A stretch of 45,100 nt of DNA from Clostridiales bacterium (lineage in GTDB: Bacteria; Bacillota; Clostridia; Monoglobales; Monoglobaceae): positions 1 through 45,100 of the forward strand of contig JAEDLZ010000003.1 in assembly GCA_016303265.1 (NCBI GenBank), in the 5' to 3' direction. The notes under the pieces were generated by a model. The model saw only the letters and a program-made list of their open reading frames with translations, ran no database searches and was not told the origin of the DNA. Both the position numbers and the translations under genes were made by a program. Shown one piece after another: positions 22,479 to 30,428 of this stretch (position 1 is the first letter of the stretch; every line of letters begins with the position of its first letter).

Positions 22479-22763
22479 TTATAAAAGCTTGGGCGAATCC
22501 TCACTTTCGCGATAAAGAACAAACTTCCGCCCTATAACCTGAACGCACTCCGCCCCGAGAACATCGCACATTTCAATTGACGCCTCCCGAGCAGAAACGG
22601 GTGCCGTTTCAAGAACATGAATCTTAACCAAAGAATTTGCGTCAAGGGCGTCGCTTATTGCCCCTAAAAAGTTTTCGCTTATTCCGTCCTTTCCTATCTG
22701 ATGAAGCGCCGAAATTTTGCTTCCCAACCCTCTTAAATACGCTCTTTGTTTACTTGTTATCAT
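22479..22763 (-). CDS. yhbY: YhbY-type ribosome assembly RNA-binding protein (CRM domain)
   Basis: 94 residues from the ATG at 22763 (AAAGG nine bases upstream); a TTG three codons earlier is less likely. It has the CRS1-YhbY/CRM fold: 'MITSKQRAYLRGLGSKI', 'IGKDGISENFLGAISDAL' with the GxxG-like loop, 'LVKIHVLE' and 'VQVIGRKFVLYRES'. It binds pre-50S subunits. It lies just downstream of ksgA, so a second rRNA-related gene follows in the same direction. Confidence 0.93.
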   Translation of the reverse strand: MITSKQRAYLRGLGSKISALHQIGKDGISENFLGAISDALDANSLVKIHVLETAPVSAREASIEMCDVLGAECVQVIGRKFVLYRESEDSPKLL

Positions 22764-22820
22764 AAATTTCAACCTTTCTCTTTTTTATCTTGTGGATTTT
22801 TCGCCCGGAAAGTGCGGCAT

Positions 22821-23675
22821 CTATGCCAAAAAATCAGCAAGGGCGGCAAACTGCTCAATGCTCAGCCTCTCTCCTCTTACATCCGGGGCAAGTCCGGTAT
22901 TTTCTATGGCCGCGATAATGCGTTCCTTTTCTATATCCAAATACGGGCTTTTGGTCAGCGAATTAAGCAAGGTTTTCCGCCTCTGTCCGAAAGCCGATTT
23001 TACTATGTCAAAAAATAATTTTTGATTTTTCACCAAAACGGCAGGTTCTTTTAAAACATCAAGCCTTATAACCGTCGACGCCACCTTTGGCTGCGGCATA
23101 AAGCAATGCGGCTCTGCCCGGCAAATAATTTCGGGTTTCGTGTAAAACTGCACCGCAACGGACAGCGCACCGTAGTCCTTTCCTCCCGGAGATGCCGCCA
23201 TACGGTCGGCAACCTCCTTTTGAATCATAACGGTAACGGTTCTCACACTCTTGCATTCTTCAAGAATTTTCATAATAACGGGCGTCGTTATGTAATAGGG
23301 AAGATTTGCGCAAACCGCAACGGGCATATCCGCAAACTCCTCCTTTATGAGAGCCCCCAAATCGATTCCCATAACATCAGCATTGATAATCTTAGTATTT
23401 TTAAACTCGTTTAAGGTATAGCCGAGCAGCGGCATAAGCCGCCGGTCAATTTCAACCGCAACGGTTTTTCCGCTGTTTTTTGCAAGTTCGTATGTCAGCG
23501 TCCCTGCTCCCGGTCCGATTTCAAGCGCGCCCCACTCACCGTTTATTCCGGAGCCTGAAACTATCTTGTCCAGAACATTTTTATCAACGAGAAAATTCTG
23601 CCCCAGTCCCTTGGAAAATGTGAATCCGTAAGCGCTCAGAATATTTTTCAGTTCATTTGGATTGGTTAATTTCAC
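22821..23675 (-). CDS. ksgA: 16S rRNA dimethyladenosine transferase
   Basis: 284 residues from GTG 23675, which has GAGGAG six bases upstream and starts one base after the murC stop; the longer frame would run back into murC. SAM-binding motif I 'ALEIGPGAGTLTYEL', catalytic 'NLPYYITTP', 'QKEVADRMAA' and the C-terminal 'SAFGQRRKTLLNSL' identify KsgA/RsmA. It dimethylates two adjacent adenosines in helix 45 of 16S rRNA late in 30S assembly. The coupling with murC is not the common arrangement. Confidence 0.96.
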   Translation of the reverse strand: MKLTNPNELKNILSAYGFTFSKGLGQNFLVDKNVLDKIVSGSGINGEWGALEIGPGAGTLTYELAKNSGKTVAVEIDRRLMPLLGYTLNEFKNTKIINADVMGIDLGALIKEEFADMPVAVCANLPYYITTPVIMKILEECKSVRTVTVMIQKEVADRMAASPGGKDYGALSVAVQFYTKPEIICRAEPHCFMPQPKVASTVIRLDVLKEPAVLVKNQKLFFDIVKSAFGQRRKTLLNSLTKSPYLDIEKERIIAAIENTGLAPDVRGERLSIEQFAALADFLA

Positions 23676-23676
23676 A

Positions 23677-25062
23677 CTAATTCTCCTCAGGCTCAATAAG
23701 CATTCTTCCGATTTTATATACATCCCCTGCGCCTACGGTCAAAACAACATCCCCCGCCTTCGCATTTTCCTTCACAAATCTCACAATGGCACCGAAATCA
23801 TTCATATATATCGCTTTATCCGTAGCCAGAGCCAAATCGCAGCTGTGAATTGTTCCGTCATATTTTTCCCTGGCAGAATAAACATCTGTAATTATCACTT
23901 TATCCGCAGTAGGCAGAACCTTTGCAAAATCATTAAACAGAGTTTTGGTTCTTGAATAGGTGTGCGGCTGAAAAATACACCACACATCTTTATAGCCCTG
24001 CCCTTTTGCGGTCGTTAGTGTTGCGCCGATTTCCGTGGGGTGGTGCGCATAATCGTCAATAACCGTTACTCCGTTAAACTCTCCCACCGTTTCAAAACGA
24101 CGCTTTGTTCCTCCGAATTTTTCCAATCCCGCCTTTATTGCCTTTGCCTCAACGCCCAAAGCATAAGCCGCAGCCGCGGCCGCTGTCGCATTATAAACAT
24201 TGTGCGTACCCGCAACGCTCAAATCAAGCGAAACAAACAAATTGTTTTCAAAATATATTTCAAACGACACACCTTTTGCTTCGTTGCTTCTTATATTCTT
24301 TGCAATAAATTGGGAATTTTTGTCTTTTATACCATATTTTAGTATGTGAGTTCCGATATTTTGCACAACAAAAGGTGCATGTTTATCGTCAGAACATACA
24401 ATAATATGTCCCAAAGGGGAATTTAGTCTTGCAAATTTCTCAAAAGCTGTTATAATATTAGATAGATTACCAAAATAATCTAAATGGTCAGCTTCAATAT
24501 TAGTGATAATTGACAAAAAAGGTCGAAAGTTGAGAAAGCTTTCCACATATTCGCAAGCCTCACAGACCAGATAATCCTTGCCGCCGATTCGATAGTTTCC
24601 GCCGATTTGCGGAAGAGAACCGCCGACTAACACGGTGGGGTCGAGATTGGCTTCCATAAGGATTAAGGAAAGCATAGAAGTTGTGGTTGTTTTTCCGTGG
24701 GTTCCCGCTATTGCCAAGGGATAACGGTACATTGTCATAAGCTGACCGAGAAGCTGAGCACGCTCCATGCACGGTATCCCCAGCTCTCTTGCGCGGACAA
24801 GCTCAGGATTATCATTTGCGATTGCCGCAGTATAGCAAACGAGGTCAGGTTTTTTTATATTTTCTGCCCTCTGACCTTCAAAAACATCTGCGCCAAGGGC
24901 CTCAAGCCTTGCGGTTAGTTCGGTTTTTGTCCTGTCCGAGCCGCTCACCTTGAAGCCGAGGTATATAAGCATATTTGCGATGCCGCTCATGCTGACACCG
25001 CCTATGCCTATCATATGTATATGTGACCCGGGCGCTAAATTTTTGATATTAAAATCATTCAT
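23677..25062 (-). CDS. murC: UDP-N-acetylmuramate--L-alanine ligase
   Basis: 461 residues from the ATG at 25062 with AAGGAGC. N-terminal UDP-binding Rossmann 'MIGIGGVSMSGIAN' (17-30), ATP loop 'AGTHGKTTTTSM' (119-130), 'NIEADHLDYF', 'DDYAHHPTEI' and C-terminal 'TYSRTKTLFNDF' identify MurC. It adds L-Ala to UDP-MurNAc in the cytoplasm. It has its own promoter divergent from spoVG, and ksgA follows directly. Confidence 0.97.
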   Translation of the reverse strand: MNDFNIKNLAPGSHIHMIGIGGVSMSGIANMLIYLGFKVSGSDRTKTELTARLEALGADVFEGQRAENIKKPDLVCYTAAIANDNPELVRARELGIPCMERAQLLGQLMTMYRYPLAIAGTHGKTTTTSMLSLILMEANLDPTVLVGGSLPQIGGNYRIGGKDYLVCEACEYVESFLNFRPFLSIITNIEADHLDYFGNLSNIITAFEKFARLNSPLGHIIVCSDDKHAPFVVQNIGTHILKYGIKDKNSQFIAKNIRSNEAKGVSFEIYFENNLFVSLDLSVAGTHNVYNATAAAAAAYALGVEAKAIKAGLEKFGGTKRRFETVGEFNGVTVIDDYAHHPTEIGATLTTAKGQGYKDVWCIFQPHTYSRTKTLFNDFAKVLPTADKVIITDVYSAREKYDGTIHSCDLALATDKAIYMNDFGAIVRFVKENAKAGDVVLTVGAGDVYKIGRMLIEPEEN

Positions 25063-25099
25063 TCTTAAAAGCTCCTTCGGAAAATTGTTTACTATATTC

Positions 25100-25128
25100 A
25101 GTATATCACAATTTTTGGTAAATATCAA
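25100..25128 (-). promoter_or_regulatory. Promoter of murC-ksgA
   Basis: Minus strand TTGATA (25123-25128), 17-bp spacer, TATACT (25100-25105). Confidence 0.7.
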
Positions 25129-25189
25129 TATTTTTACAAGGGAAATGAAATTAAAATTTACATAACAGCTATGTTAAGGAGGCACTACA

Positions 25190-25468
25190 ATGATTATTAC
25201 AGACATTAAAGTCAGAAAAATCAATGCAAAGGGAAGAATGAAAGCGGTTGTTTCCGTTACATTTGACGACGCATTTGTTGTCCATGACATCAAGGTTATT
25301 GAGGGACAGGAAAAGTTATTCATCGCTATGCCGAGTATTAAAACTCCCGACGGTGAATTTAAGGACATTGCTCACCCGATTAACAGCGATATGAGAGAGA
25401 TGCTTCAGACCGCAATTCTTGAAAAATATGAGGAAATTAAGGCTGAAACACCTGATGAGGAGATATAA
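25190..25468 (+). CDS. spoVG: Septation/sporulation regulator SpoVG
   Basis: 92 residues, ATG with AAGGAGG. It starts 'MIITDIKVRKINAKGRMKA' and contains 'VTFDDAFVVHDIKVIEG', 'KLFIAMPSIKTPDGEFKDIAHPI' in two parts and a C-terminal helix, so it is full-length SpoVG. It is a small RNA/DNA-binding regulator affecting asymmetric septation, capsule and virulence genes in Firmicutes. Here it neighbours murC (divergent) rather than glmU/purR. Confidence 0.97.
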   Translation: MIITDIKVRKINAKGRMKAVVSVTFDDAFVVHDIKVIEGQEKLFIAMPSIKTPDGEFKDIAHPINSDMREMLQTAILEKYEEIKAETPDEEI

Positions 25469-25471
25469 ATT

Positions 25472-25518
25472 CCGCAAAAAAGAACTGTTCCGTATAGGGC
25501 GTGCGCTTAAGGACAGTT
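25472..25518 (+). repeat. REP-associated box (copy 2), containing TTAAGGACAGTT
   Basis: CGCAAAAAAGAACTG, then GGGCGTGCGCTTAAGGACAG. Related to 5268-5330 (same strand) and to 26968-27012 (inverted). It sits between the spoVG stop and the terminator. Confidence 0.55.
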
Positions 25519-25520
25519 AA

Positions 25521-25550
25521 AAAGGCTCTCGCAATTTTGCGAGAGCCTTT
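25521..25550. terminator. Bidirectional terminator of spoVG and RAYT
   Basis: 13-bp perfect stem AAAGGCTCTCGCA / TGCGAGAGCCTTT with a 4-nt loop. A/T runs on both sides let it serve spoVG (plus) and the transposase (minus), whose stop codon overlaps its end. Confidence 0.85.
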
Positions 25551-26041
25551 TACTCGTTATAAAAACAATCTTCTTTCCATCTTAACACATTTGTATCAAT
25601 GTATTCCCATATTTTTTGAAAATCTCTTTCGCCACGAATTATGTGGTCGTGATATGACCTTTGCCATATGGAATAACCAAGTTCTTTTGTTACTATCGTT
25701 TTAAAGGAACGAATAATGGTTTCAATATTTTTTGTAGGGGACGATGCCCTCATCGTCCCGTGAAGAAATACAATTAAATGTATGTGGTTGGGCATTATCA
25801 CATATTTATCAACTGTTACATTTTCATATTTGACATTTATGTTGTTAATATATTTATCACATATGATGCCAATTTGAGATAAATTATTTTGCGGGACGAT
25901 GTAGGCATCGTCCCCTACAGTTATCTTTGATAATAACTGCTTTCTATCCTTTATACATACCGTAAGAAAATACGCCCCGGGTGTTGAATAATCATATCCC
26001 TTTAATCTTGTGGGTTTTCGTTTTGGTAAATTATTTTTCAT
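25550..26041 (-). CDS. REP-associated tyrosine transposase (RAYT, TnpA-REP/Y1 family)
   Basis: 163 residues from the ATG at 26041 (a TTG two codons earlier is possible). It starts with 'RKPTRLKGYDYSTPGAYFLT', has the HUH motif in 'VIMPNHIHLIVFL' (about 84-96), and then 'IWQRSYHDHIIRGERDFQKI', which carries the likely catalytic Tyr, and 'IWEYIDTNVLRW'. All motifs are intact, so it may be active on REP hairpins. Two REP palindromes lie inside the gene and encode 'GDDAYIV' and 'GTMRASSP' in frame. Its start overlaps the end of a ribbon-helix-helix gene. A decayed relative lies at 5413-5616. Confidence 0.93.
   Translation of the reverse strand: MKNNLPKRKPTRLKGYDYSTPGAYFLTVCIKDRKQLLSKITVGDDAYIVPQNNLSQIGIICDKYINNINVKYENVTVDKYVIMPNHIHLIVFLHGTMRASSPTKNIETIIRSFKTIVTKELGYSIWQRSYHDHIIRGERDFQKIWEYIDTNVLRWKEDCFYNE
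25733..25760 (-). repeat. REP palindrome inside RAYT gene (codes GTMRASSP)
   Basis: GGGACGATG-ccct-CATCGTCCC on the plus strand (25738-25759), with TGTAG on its left. Same as 5526-5549 when read in transposase orientation. Confidence 0.9.
25889..25918 (-). repeat. REP palindrome inside RAYT gene (codes GDDAYIV)
   Basis: GGGACGATG-tagg-CATCGTCCC (25893-25914), with CTACAG on its right. Same as 5414-5442 in transposase orientation. Confidence 0.9.
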
Positions 26042-26204
26042 CTTCAATATTTTCTAACGCAACCCGGACCGCTTCAACAACAAAAGCAGTAAAAGTGCAA
26101 TTTTTGCCCTCAATAGCCTTTTCAACCTCATCAATTATATCATTTGGAAATCTAATGCATTTATTTGTTGTCGGCGGAATAGATGGTATTTTAAATTTTT
26201 TCAT
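26031..26204 (-). CDS. Ribbon-helix-helix (Arc/MetJ-like) protein upstream of RAYT
   Basis: 57 residues from the ATG at 26204 with GAGGTG. After a basic N-terminus comes 'TNKCIRFPNDIIDEVEKAI', a beta strand plus first helix, then 'CTFTAFVVEAVRVALENIED', the second helix. This is the ribbon-helix-helix layout of small DNA-binding proteins. It overlaps the RAYT start by 11 nt, so the two are probably translated together. I infer that it regulates the transposase or acts as a DNA-binding cofactor. A toxin-antitoxin antitoxin is an alternative, but no toxin is next to it. Confidence 0.75.
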   Translation of the reverse strand: MKKFKIPSIPPTTNKCIRFPNDIIDEVEKAIEGKNCTFTAFVVEAVRVALENIEDEK

Positions 26205-26266
26205 ATAATCACCTCTGCAATGCAATTATATATAAATATATTTTTATTGTATGCATAACAAATGTA

Positions 26267-26295
26267 TTGCAATTTATGAAATTATATGTTATAAT
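26267..26295 (+). promoter_or_regulatory. Promoter of the lipoprotein gene
   Basis: TTGCAA (26267-26272), 17-bp spacer, TATAAT (26290-26295). Confidence 0.7.
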
Positions 26296-26340
26296 ACTTT
26301 TGACAATTAAGTCAAAATAAGTTTTTGGAGGTAAAACAAA

Positions 26341-26820
26341 GTGAAGAAAAGATTTCCATACAAAAGTAAAAAAGGTGTTCTTGTTCAAGCTATGCTTGTC
26401 TTGTTGCTGTTCATTTTTATGACAGGATGTGGCAAAATAAATAATATTTCAGAGGCAACATTGATAGGTTATGATGCAAGTCCGTTTGAAAAAACAATGA
26501 TAAACTATTTTGATGATATGTCGAATGATGAGGTTGCCAATCTTTCTTACGGTTGGAAAGAAGGCTGGATAGGAGATGATACTCCAAATCCCGAAGTTTT
26601 AACTTCAAACGAGAAAGCTATGACATTTGTTGTGTCTGTTAATTTAGCTTTTGACGGCGAAACGGAAACGAATCGTATGATTTTTTATATGATACATAAC
26701 ACGAAAGAAAACACATTATCTGTGCGAGGCGGTGCATTTGATGAAGATGGAGATATATACCCTATGAGTTTAAACGAGGCTCGCGATGAGATAGAAATGA
26801 TATTTGATGAATACAATTAA
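26341..26820 (+). CDS. Putative lipoprotein of unknown function
   Basis: 159 residues, GTG start at 26341 with GGAGG nine bases upstream. The basic N-terminus and hydrophobic core end in 'FIFMTGC', a plausible lipobox with Cys at about residue 30. The mature part is small, acidic and probably alpha/beta, with 'LSYGWKEGWIGDD' and 'FVVSVNLAFDGETETNRMIF'. I do not recognise the family. It is a single gene, flanked on both sides by REP-associated repeats, so it may be a recent acquisition. Low G+C compared with the neighbouring housekeeping genes supports this. Confidence 0.7.
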   Translation: MKKRFPYKSKKGVLVQAMLVLLLFIFMTGCGKINNISEATLIGYDASPFEKTMINYFDDMSNDEVANLSYGWKEGWIGDDTPNPEVLTSNEKAMTFVVSVNLAFDGETETNRMIFYMIHNTKENTLSVRGGAFDEDGDIYPMSLNEARDEIEMIFDEYN

Positions 26821-26897
26821 ATCTGTCCGGTACTGTAACAAGCAGGGAAAATGTATCGCACTTTCCAAAACATTTAGGATAATCCTAAGACCTTAAA

Positions 26898-26924
26898 CGG
26901 GACGATGTAGGCATCGTCCCCTAC
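26898..26924 (-). repeat. Solitary intergenic REP palindrome
   Basis: GGGACGATG-tagg-CATCGTCCC (26899-26920) followed by CTACG. Same sequence as the GDDAYIV-coding REP, here outside any gene. Confidence 0.9.
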
Positions 26925-26928
26925 GATA

Positions 26929-26960
26929 AAGGCAGAAACGAAATATATAGTTTCTGCCTT
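26929..26960 (-). terminator. Terminator-like hairpin of the REP module
   Basis: Stem AAGGCAGAAAC / GTTTCTGCCTT, the same sequence as the stem at 5338-5373. No strong T-run. Confidence 0.5.
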
Positions 26961-26967
26961 GTAAAAT

Positions 26968-27012
26968 GCTGTCCTTTAGAGTACACTTCTTATAGGGCAA
27001 TTCTTTTTTGCG
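26968..27012 (-). repeat. REP-associated box (copy 3, inverted)
   Basis: On the minus strand it reads CGCAAAAAAGAATTGCC, then CTCTAAAGGACAGC, related to 25472-25518. Read on the minus strand the order box, hairpin, REP is the same as at 5268-5442. Confidence 0.5.
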
Positions 27013-27280
27013 ACTTGATAGGCAATATCCGTTAAAACGCATGGCTTTCGGCGGAATTAAGGCTTTGATGAAATCAGTATATCCCCCCCTTGCCGCCGAA
27101 AGATTCCGCATCTCATACAGAGAGCCTCGCCGACAGTCAAACGCCAAATGGCTGCTGATGAAATACAGCGTCACAAACAAAAGCCGAGGCAGAAGCCGCT
27201 GAAAATCAATAATATACAAAACCGCACAGGCAAGGAAAAGGGGCTTAGCAAAATGGCTGCTTGACAAAACTTAAACAAAA

Positions 27281-27391
27281 CAATCCCCGAAAACAGCTAA
27301 GTTTAAACTGTTTTCGGGGATATTTTTATTGGCATAGAAAACTATTTTGTGCAAATTGCTATTTTAAAATCGTTTTGCTACAGCCTCTCTT
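27281..27391. repeat. Dispersed ~110-bp 3' element, copy 2
   Basis: Second copy of 14661-14772, downstream of the SLH protein gene. The stem and about 70 bp of flank are conserved. Confidence 0.75.
27284..27320 (-). terminator. Bidirectional terminator, downstream of the SLH gene
   Basis: TCCCCGAAAACAG / CTGTTTTCGGGGA with an 11-nt loop, identical stem to 14664-14700. On the minus strand TTGTTTTGTTT follows. Confidence 0.7.
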
Positions 27392-27398
27392 TTCTTGC

Positions 27399-27458
27399 AC
27401 CGTGCACAGCCTTGCCGCCGGGTCGCCGGCCTTAAGGCTTTAAAATATTCTGCACGGT
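27399..27458 (-). other. Nested stem structure in the SLH gene 3' region
   Basis: ACCGTGCA / TGCACGGT (27399-27406 / 27451-27458) encloses GCCTT / AAGGC (27409-27413 / 27434-27438) and GCCG / CGGC. It begins 20 nt beyond the SLH gene stop. No T-run; it may stabilise the mRNA 3' end. Confidence 0.45.
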
Positions 27459-27477
27459 CATTTATTTAATTTGTTTC

Positions 27478-30384
27478 TTACTCGATAACTATAACCGTCT
27501 TAACTGTGCCTTCTTTAACATGAACGAGCACCTTTGTTGTTGCATTCTTGAGGTCTTCGTCATATGTTATAAAGCCGTCAATAATTGACGCATAATCATC
27601 GCTGATCTTTGTTACCTTAAGCTTATTGCCTGAGGTATCGTACTTATAGAATTTAGCACTGCTGAATCTGCTTGCGGTAATTCTCATAACCTGAGTCTCA
27701 TCATCAGGATTATTTGCCGGGTCATCTCCGTCCTCTAAGAATTCAGGAGTAATAATAACCGTTCCGTCATCCGTTGAGTAGATTGAACCGAGGATAACCT
27801 TCATATCGGTATTGGCATATGTCTTTGCCGTGTTTCCTCTATAAGTTTCATCGTCTGTTACATAGAACGGTTCCGTTTCGCCCACTTCATAGAGAATGTC
27901 CTCGCTGTCAAGTGTAACATAGCCGTCACCGTCTGTGCCGAATCTTACGAAATCGCCTTCGTCCAGTGCTTCAACAAGTTCTTTACTATCGGATGATACC
28001 CAGTATGAAACCTCTGTTTCCGATCCGTTTTCATACCCGTTTACCTTAAGCATTGATTCTTCTTTGTCGTCATTGTATTCATCTGCAACAGATTCGATTC
28101 TGAATACCGGCGTTGTATAGTCAACTTCCGTTACACCGCTGCCGCCGTAGAGAACGATAACCTTAGCATTCTTTGTTGTCGATATATCAAACGCCTCAAT
28201 CTTGTAGGGCTTGCCGTTCTTAAAGTCGGATGAACTTCCCTTGCGGTATCCATCTGTATCTGCCATATCTTCGGGAATTACAAATATAACCGCACTGCCT
28301 AAATAGATTGAATTACCGCCCGACTTAAACACCTTTGATGAAGAAGTATATGTTGCAGAATTTTCACTCGTTATGCTTCCGTACATTCTGAGGGTATCGG
28401 AAACAGCGTCTCCGCCGCTTGTATCATTGCTTGTTTCATCTGTAACCGTTACTATTGTGTCAAGAACCGTTGTTCCGTCAGAAACCCTTGTTGTATACTT
28501 GATGAGCTGTCTTGCAGAACCGTCGTCATTAGCACGGCTCTGGTATTCGGCAGTTTCTTCAAGCATATCTATTGCTCTGTCATAGTCCTCGCCAATCTTC
28601 GTGCCGTTAATTTTTGTATTCTTATACATCGGGATTCTTACTTTTGTTCCTGACTGAGTAAGGATGTAAAGAATAACAGGTGATTCTTCAAGACCCGACT
28701 TTTCCTTGGCATAGCTCATAATATATCCGTAACTTGAGCTTGCTGCCGCCGTTGCATCCTTTGTATGAGCAACAATATCGCCGTTCATATCAAGGAAGAA
28801 GGTGTATGAGCTGCCCTTTTCAGGCTCAGCAAGATCACCTGCGCCGTTTTTCCACGGAGCGGCGTCGGAATATTTATAAGTCTTTGTGCCAACAGTGCAG
28901 CCGCTTGAGGAAATTGCCTTAACCTCTCCGGAAACCTGATTTGAAACGATAATAACCGTATACATCTTTGTGCCGTTGTTATCGTTGCTTTCCTTAACGC
29001 ATATGGTCTTGTTCTTTGAAATTGAGCTGAATGAAAGCTTATCGCCGTTTGTGTTGGTGAAGTTGATAATTTGGTCATCGTCTGTGGGGTCAAGAACGAT
29101 TGTCTTGCCTGTTGAAACCGTTACCTTATCCGTTACCGTGTATGTTGAAGAGGTAACTGAAGATACGGCATAGATTTCATAGCTGTCAATAAAGAGAATG
29201 TCATAATCGGAATCACTGTCTGTATTTACGAGCTTGATTGAGCCTATAACAGGAATCATATCAATACCAAAGCTGCTCTGTGCCGCCGTGTTGCCGTAAA
29301 GCTTGCCGTTGTAGATTACAACATTGTCGCTGTCAAGCTTAAGCCCTGTTGTGGTTGAAGCGCTTTCCGTCTTGTAATATGCAAGTGTTGCGCTGTCGGA
29401 TTCGTCAGGCTCAATGCTGCCTGCGTCAACTGTTACGGACGATGTTGTTGACTTGATTGTATAGAACACAACATCCTTGTATCCCGTTGATGTATTGTCC
29501 TTATAATAATATGTGATTGTTTCACCGAGAATATCCGAATACTCATCTATGTTGTCAACACGGAATACTTCGGAAATTCCGGTTCTTTTGTTTCTGATTT
29601 TGATTTCGTTGTCCTTAAGATTGACATCGGGAGAGTCAAGGCTTGTATAGCCGTTTGATGCAATTATTCCCTCGTCCTTAATAAGTCCGAGATATTCCTC
29701 CATAACGGTTTTTTCGGAAATTGTATCGTTTTCTCTTGTTTTAACCTCCAAAGTGTCATAGATAAACTGCGCTATGCAGGAACGGGTTGCAGGCAAGCCC
29801 ACATTGCCGACTGCATTCTTTGTTATTCCAAGACGCTGTGCGGTGGTAACATATGTTGAATACCATACATCCGTTATGGGAGAATAGTTTTCGTAACCGA
29901 TTGCACGAACAATCATGGTGAGAGCTTCCTCATAGGAAACATTGTTATTCGGTCTGAATGTACCGTCCTCGTAGCCGCCGATAATGTTAAGGCTTTTAGC
30001 AGCCTCGATTACGCCTGCTCCCCAGAAGTCTGTGGGAACATCCGGGAATGACGGCGAGGTGGGAGTTACTGCCTGTCCCATGCCCAATGCGCGAAGAAGC
30101 ATTGCTGAAAATTCCGCTCTTGTTACATTATTCATAGGCTTGAATGTGCCGTCCTCGTAGCCGCCGATAACTCCCAGTTTATTAAGTACATTTACAGCGG
30201 TTGCATACTTTTCCTTTGAGCTTACATCTGAGAATGTACCGCCAGATTCAACCTGTTCTTCCGTTACAACCGCTTCTGCCTCACCTGCTGTGTCTTCGTC
30301 TGCAAAAACCGCAACCGACATAAGACTTGTTGCAAGAAAAGCGGCTGTCAAGAAAACAGCTAAAATTCTTTTTAAGTTTTTCAT
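27478..30384 (-). CDS. S-layer homology domain surface protein
   Basis: 968 residues. Signal peptide at about 1-28 ending '...SVAVFA-DE'. Three SLH domains follow: first at about 50-100 ('GGYEDGTFKPMNNVTRAEF'), second at about 112-165 ('GGYEDGTFRPNNNVSYEEAL'), third, more divergent, at about 170-225 ('TTAQRLGITKNA'). The long C-terminal region is acidic, Ser/Thr/Asp-rich and probably beta-rich, without a recognised enzyme domain. SLH domains bind a pyruvylated secondary cell-wall polymer, so this is likely an S-layer or surface structural protein. AGGAGG precedes the ATG. Confidence 0.93.
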   Translation of the reverse strand: MKNLKRILAVFLTAAFLATSLMSVAVFADEDTAGEAEAVVTEEQVESGGTFSDVSSKEKYATAVNVLNKLGVIGGYEDGTFKPMNNVTRAEFSAMLLRALGMGQAVTPTSPSFPDVPTDFWGAGVIEAAKSLNIIGGYEDGTFRPNNNVSYEEALTMIVRAIGYENYSPITDVWYSTYVTTAQRLGITKNAVGNVGLPATRSCIAQFIYDTLEVKTRENDTISEKTVMEEYLGLIKDEGIIASNGYTSLDSPDVNLKDNEIKIRNKRTGISEVFRVDNIDEYSDILGETITYYYKDNTSTGYKDVVFYTIKSTTSSVTVDAGSIEPDESDSATLAYYKTESASTTTGLKLDSDNVVIYNGKLYGNTAAQSSFGIDMIPVIGSIKLVNTDSDSDYDILFIDSYEIYAVSSVTSSTYTVTDKVTVSTGKTIVLDPTDDDQIINFTNTNGDKLSFSSISKNKTICVKESNDNNGTKMYTVIIVSNQVSGEVKAISSSGCTVGTKTYKYSDAAPWKNGAGDLAEPEKGSSYTFFLDMNGDIVAHTKDATAAASSSYGYIMSYAKEKSGLEESPVILYILTQSGTKVRIPMYKNTKINGTKIGEDYDRAIDMLEETAEYQSRANDDGSARQLIKYTTRVSDGTTVLDTIVTVTDETSNDTSGGDAVSDTLRMYGSITSENSATYTSSSKVFKSGGNSIYLGSAVIFVIPEDMADTDGYRKGSSSDFKNGKPYKIEAFDISTTKNAKVIVLYGGSGVTEVDYTTPVFRIESVADEYNDDKEESMLKVNGYENGSETEVSYWVSSDSKELVEALDEGDFVRFGTDGDGYVTLDSEDILYEVGETEPFYVTDDETYRGNTAKTYANTDMKVILGSIYSTDDGTVIITPEFLEDGDDPANNPDDETQVMRITASRFSSAKFYKYDTSGNKLKVTKISDDYASIIDGFITYDEDLKNATTKVLVHVKEGTVKTVIVIE

Positions 30385-30428
30385 TATAGAAAACCTCCTG
30401 AATTATATAAATTTAATTTTTTACTGTG

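Larger units (their letters stand above)
26821..27477. other. Repeat-rich non-coding stretch
   Basis: 657 bp without a convincing gene. In order it holds a REP (26898-26924), a terminator-like hairpin (26929-26960), an inverted TAAGGACAG box (26968-27012), the second ~110-bp 3' element with its terminator (27281-27391) and a nested stem (27399-27458). A plus-strand open frame at about 27008-27202 has no ribosome binding site, and I regard it as a chance or repeat-derived frame. Confidence 0.6.

Noticed and set aside
27008..27202. 64-codon plus-strand frame with many Arg/Pro residues
   Set aside because: No ribosome binding site, lies in a repeat-rich non-coding stretch; more likely a repeat-derived open frame.
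30385..30428. Promoter for the SLH gene from TATAAT near 30403
   Set aside because: The best -35 gives a 19-bp spacer; not convincing, so the gene may be read from upstream.
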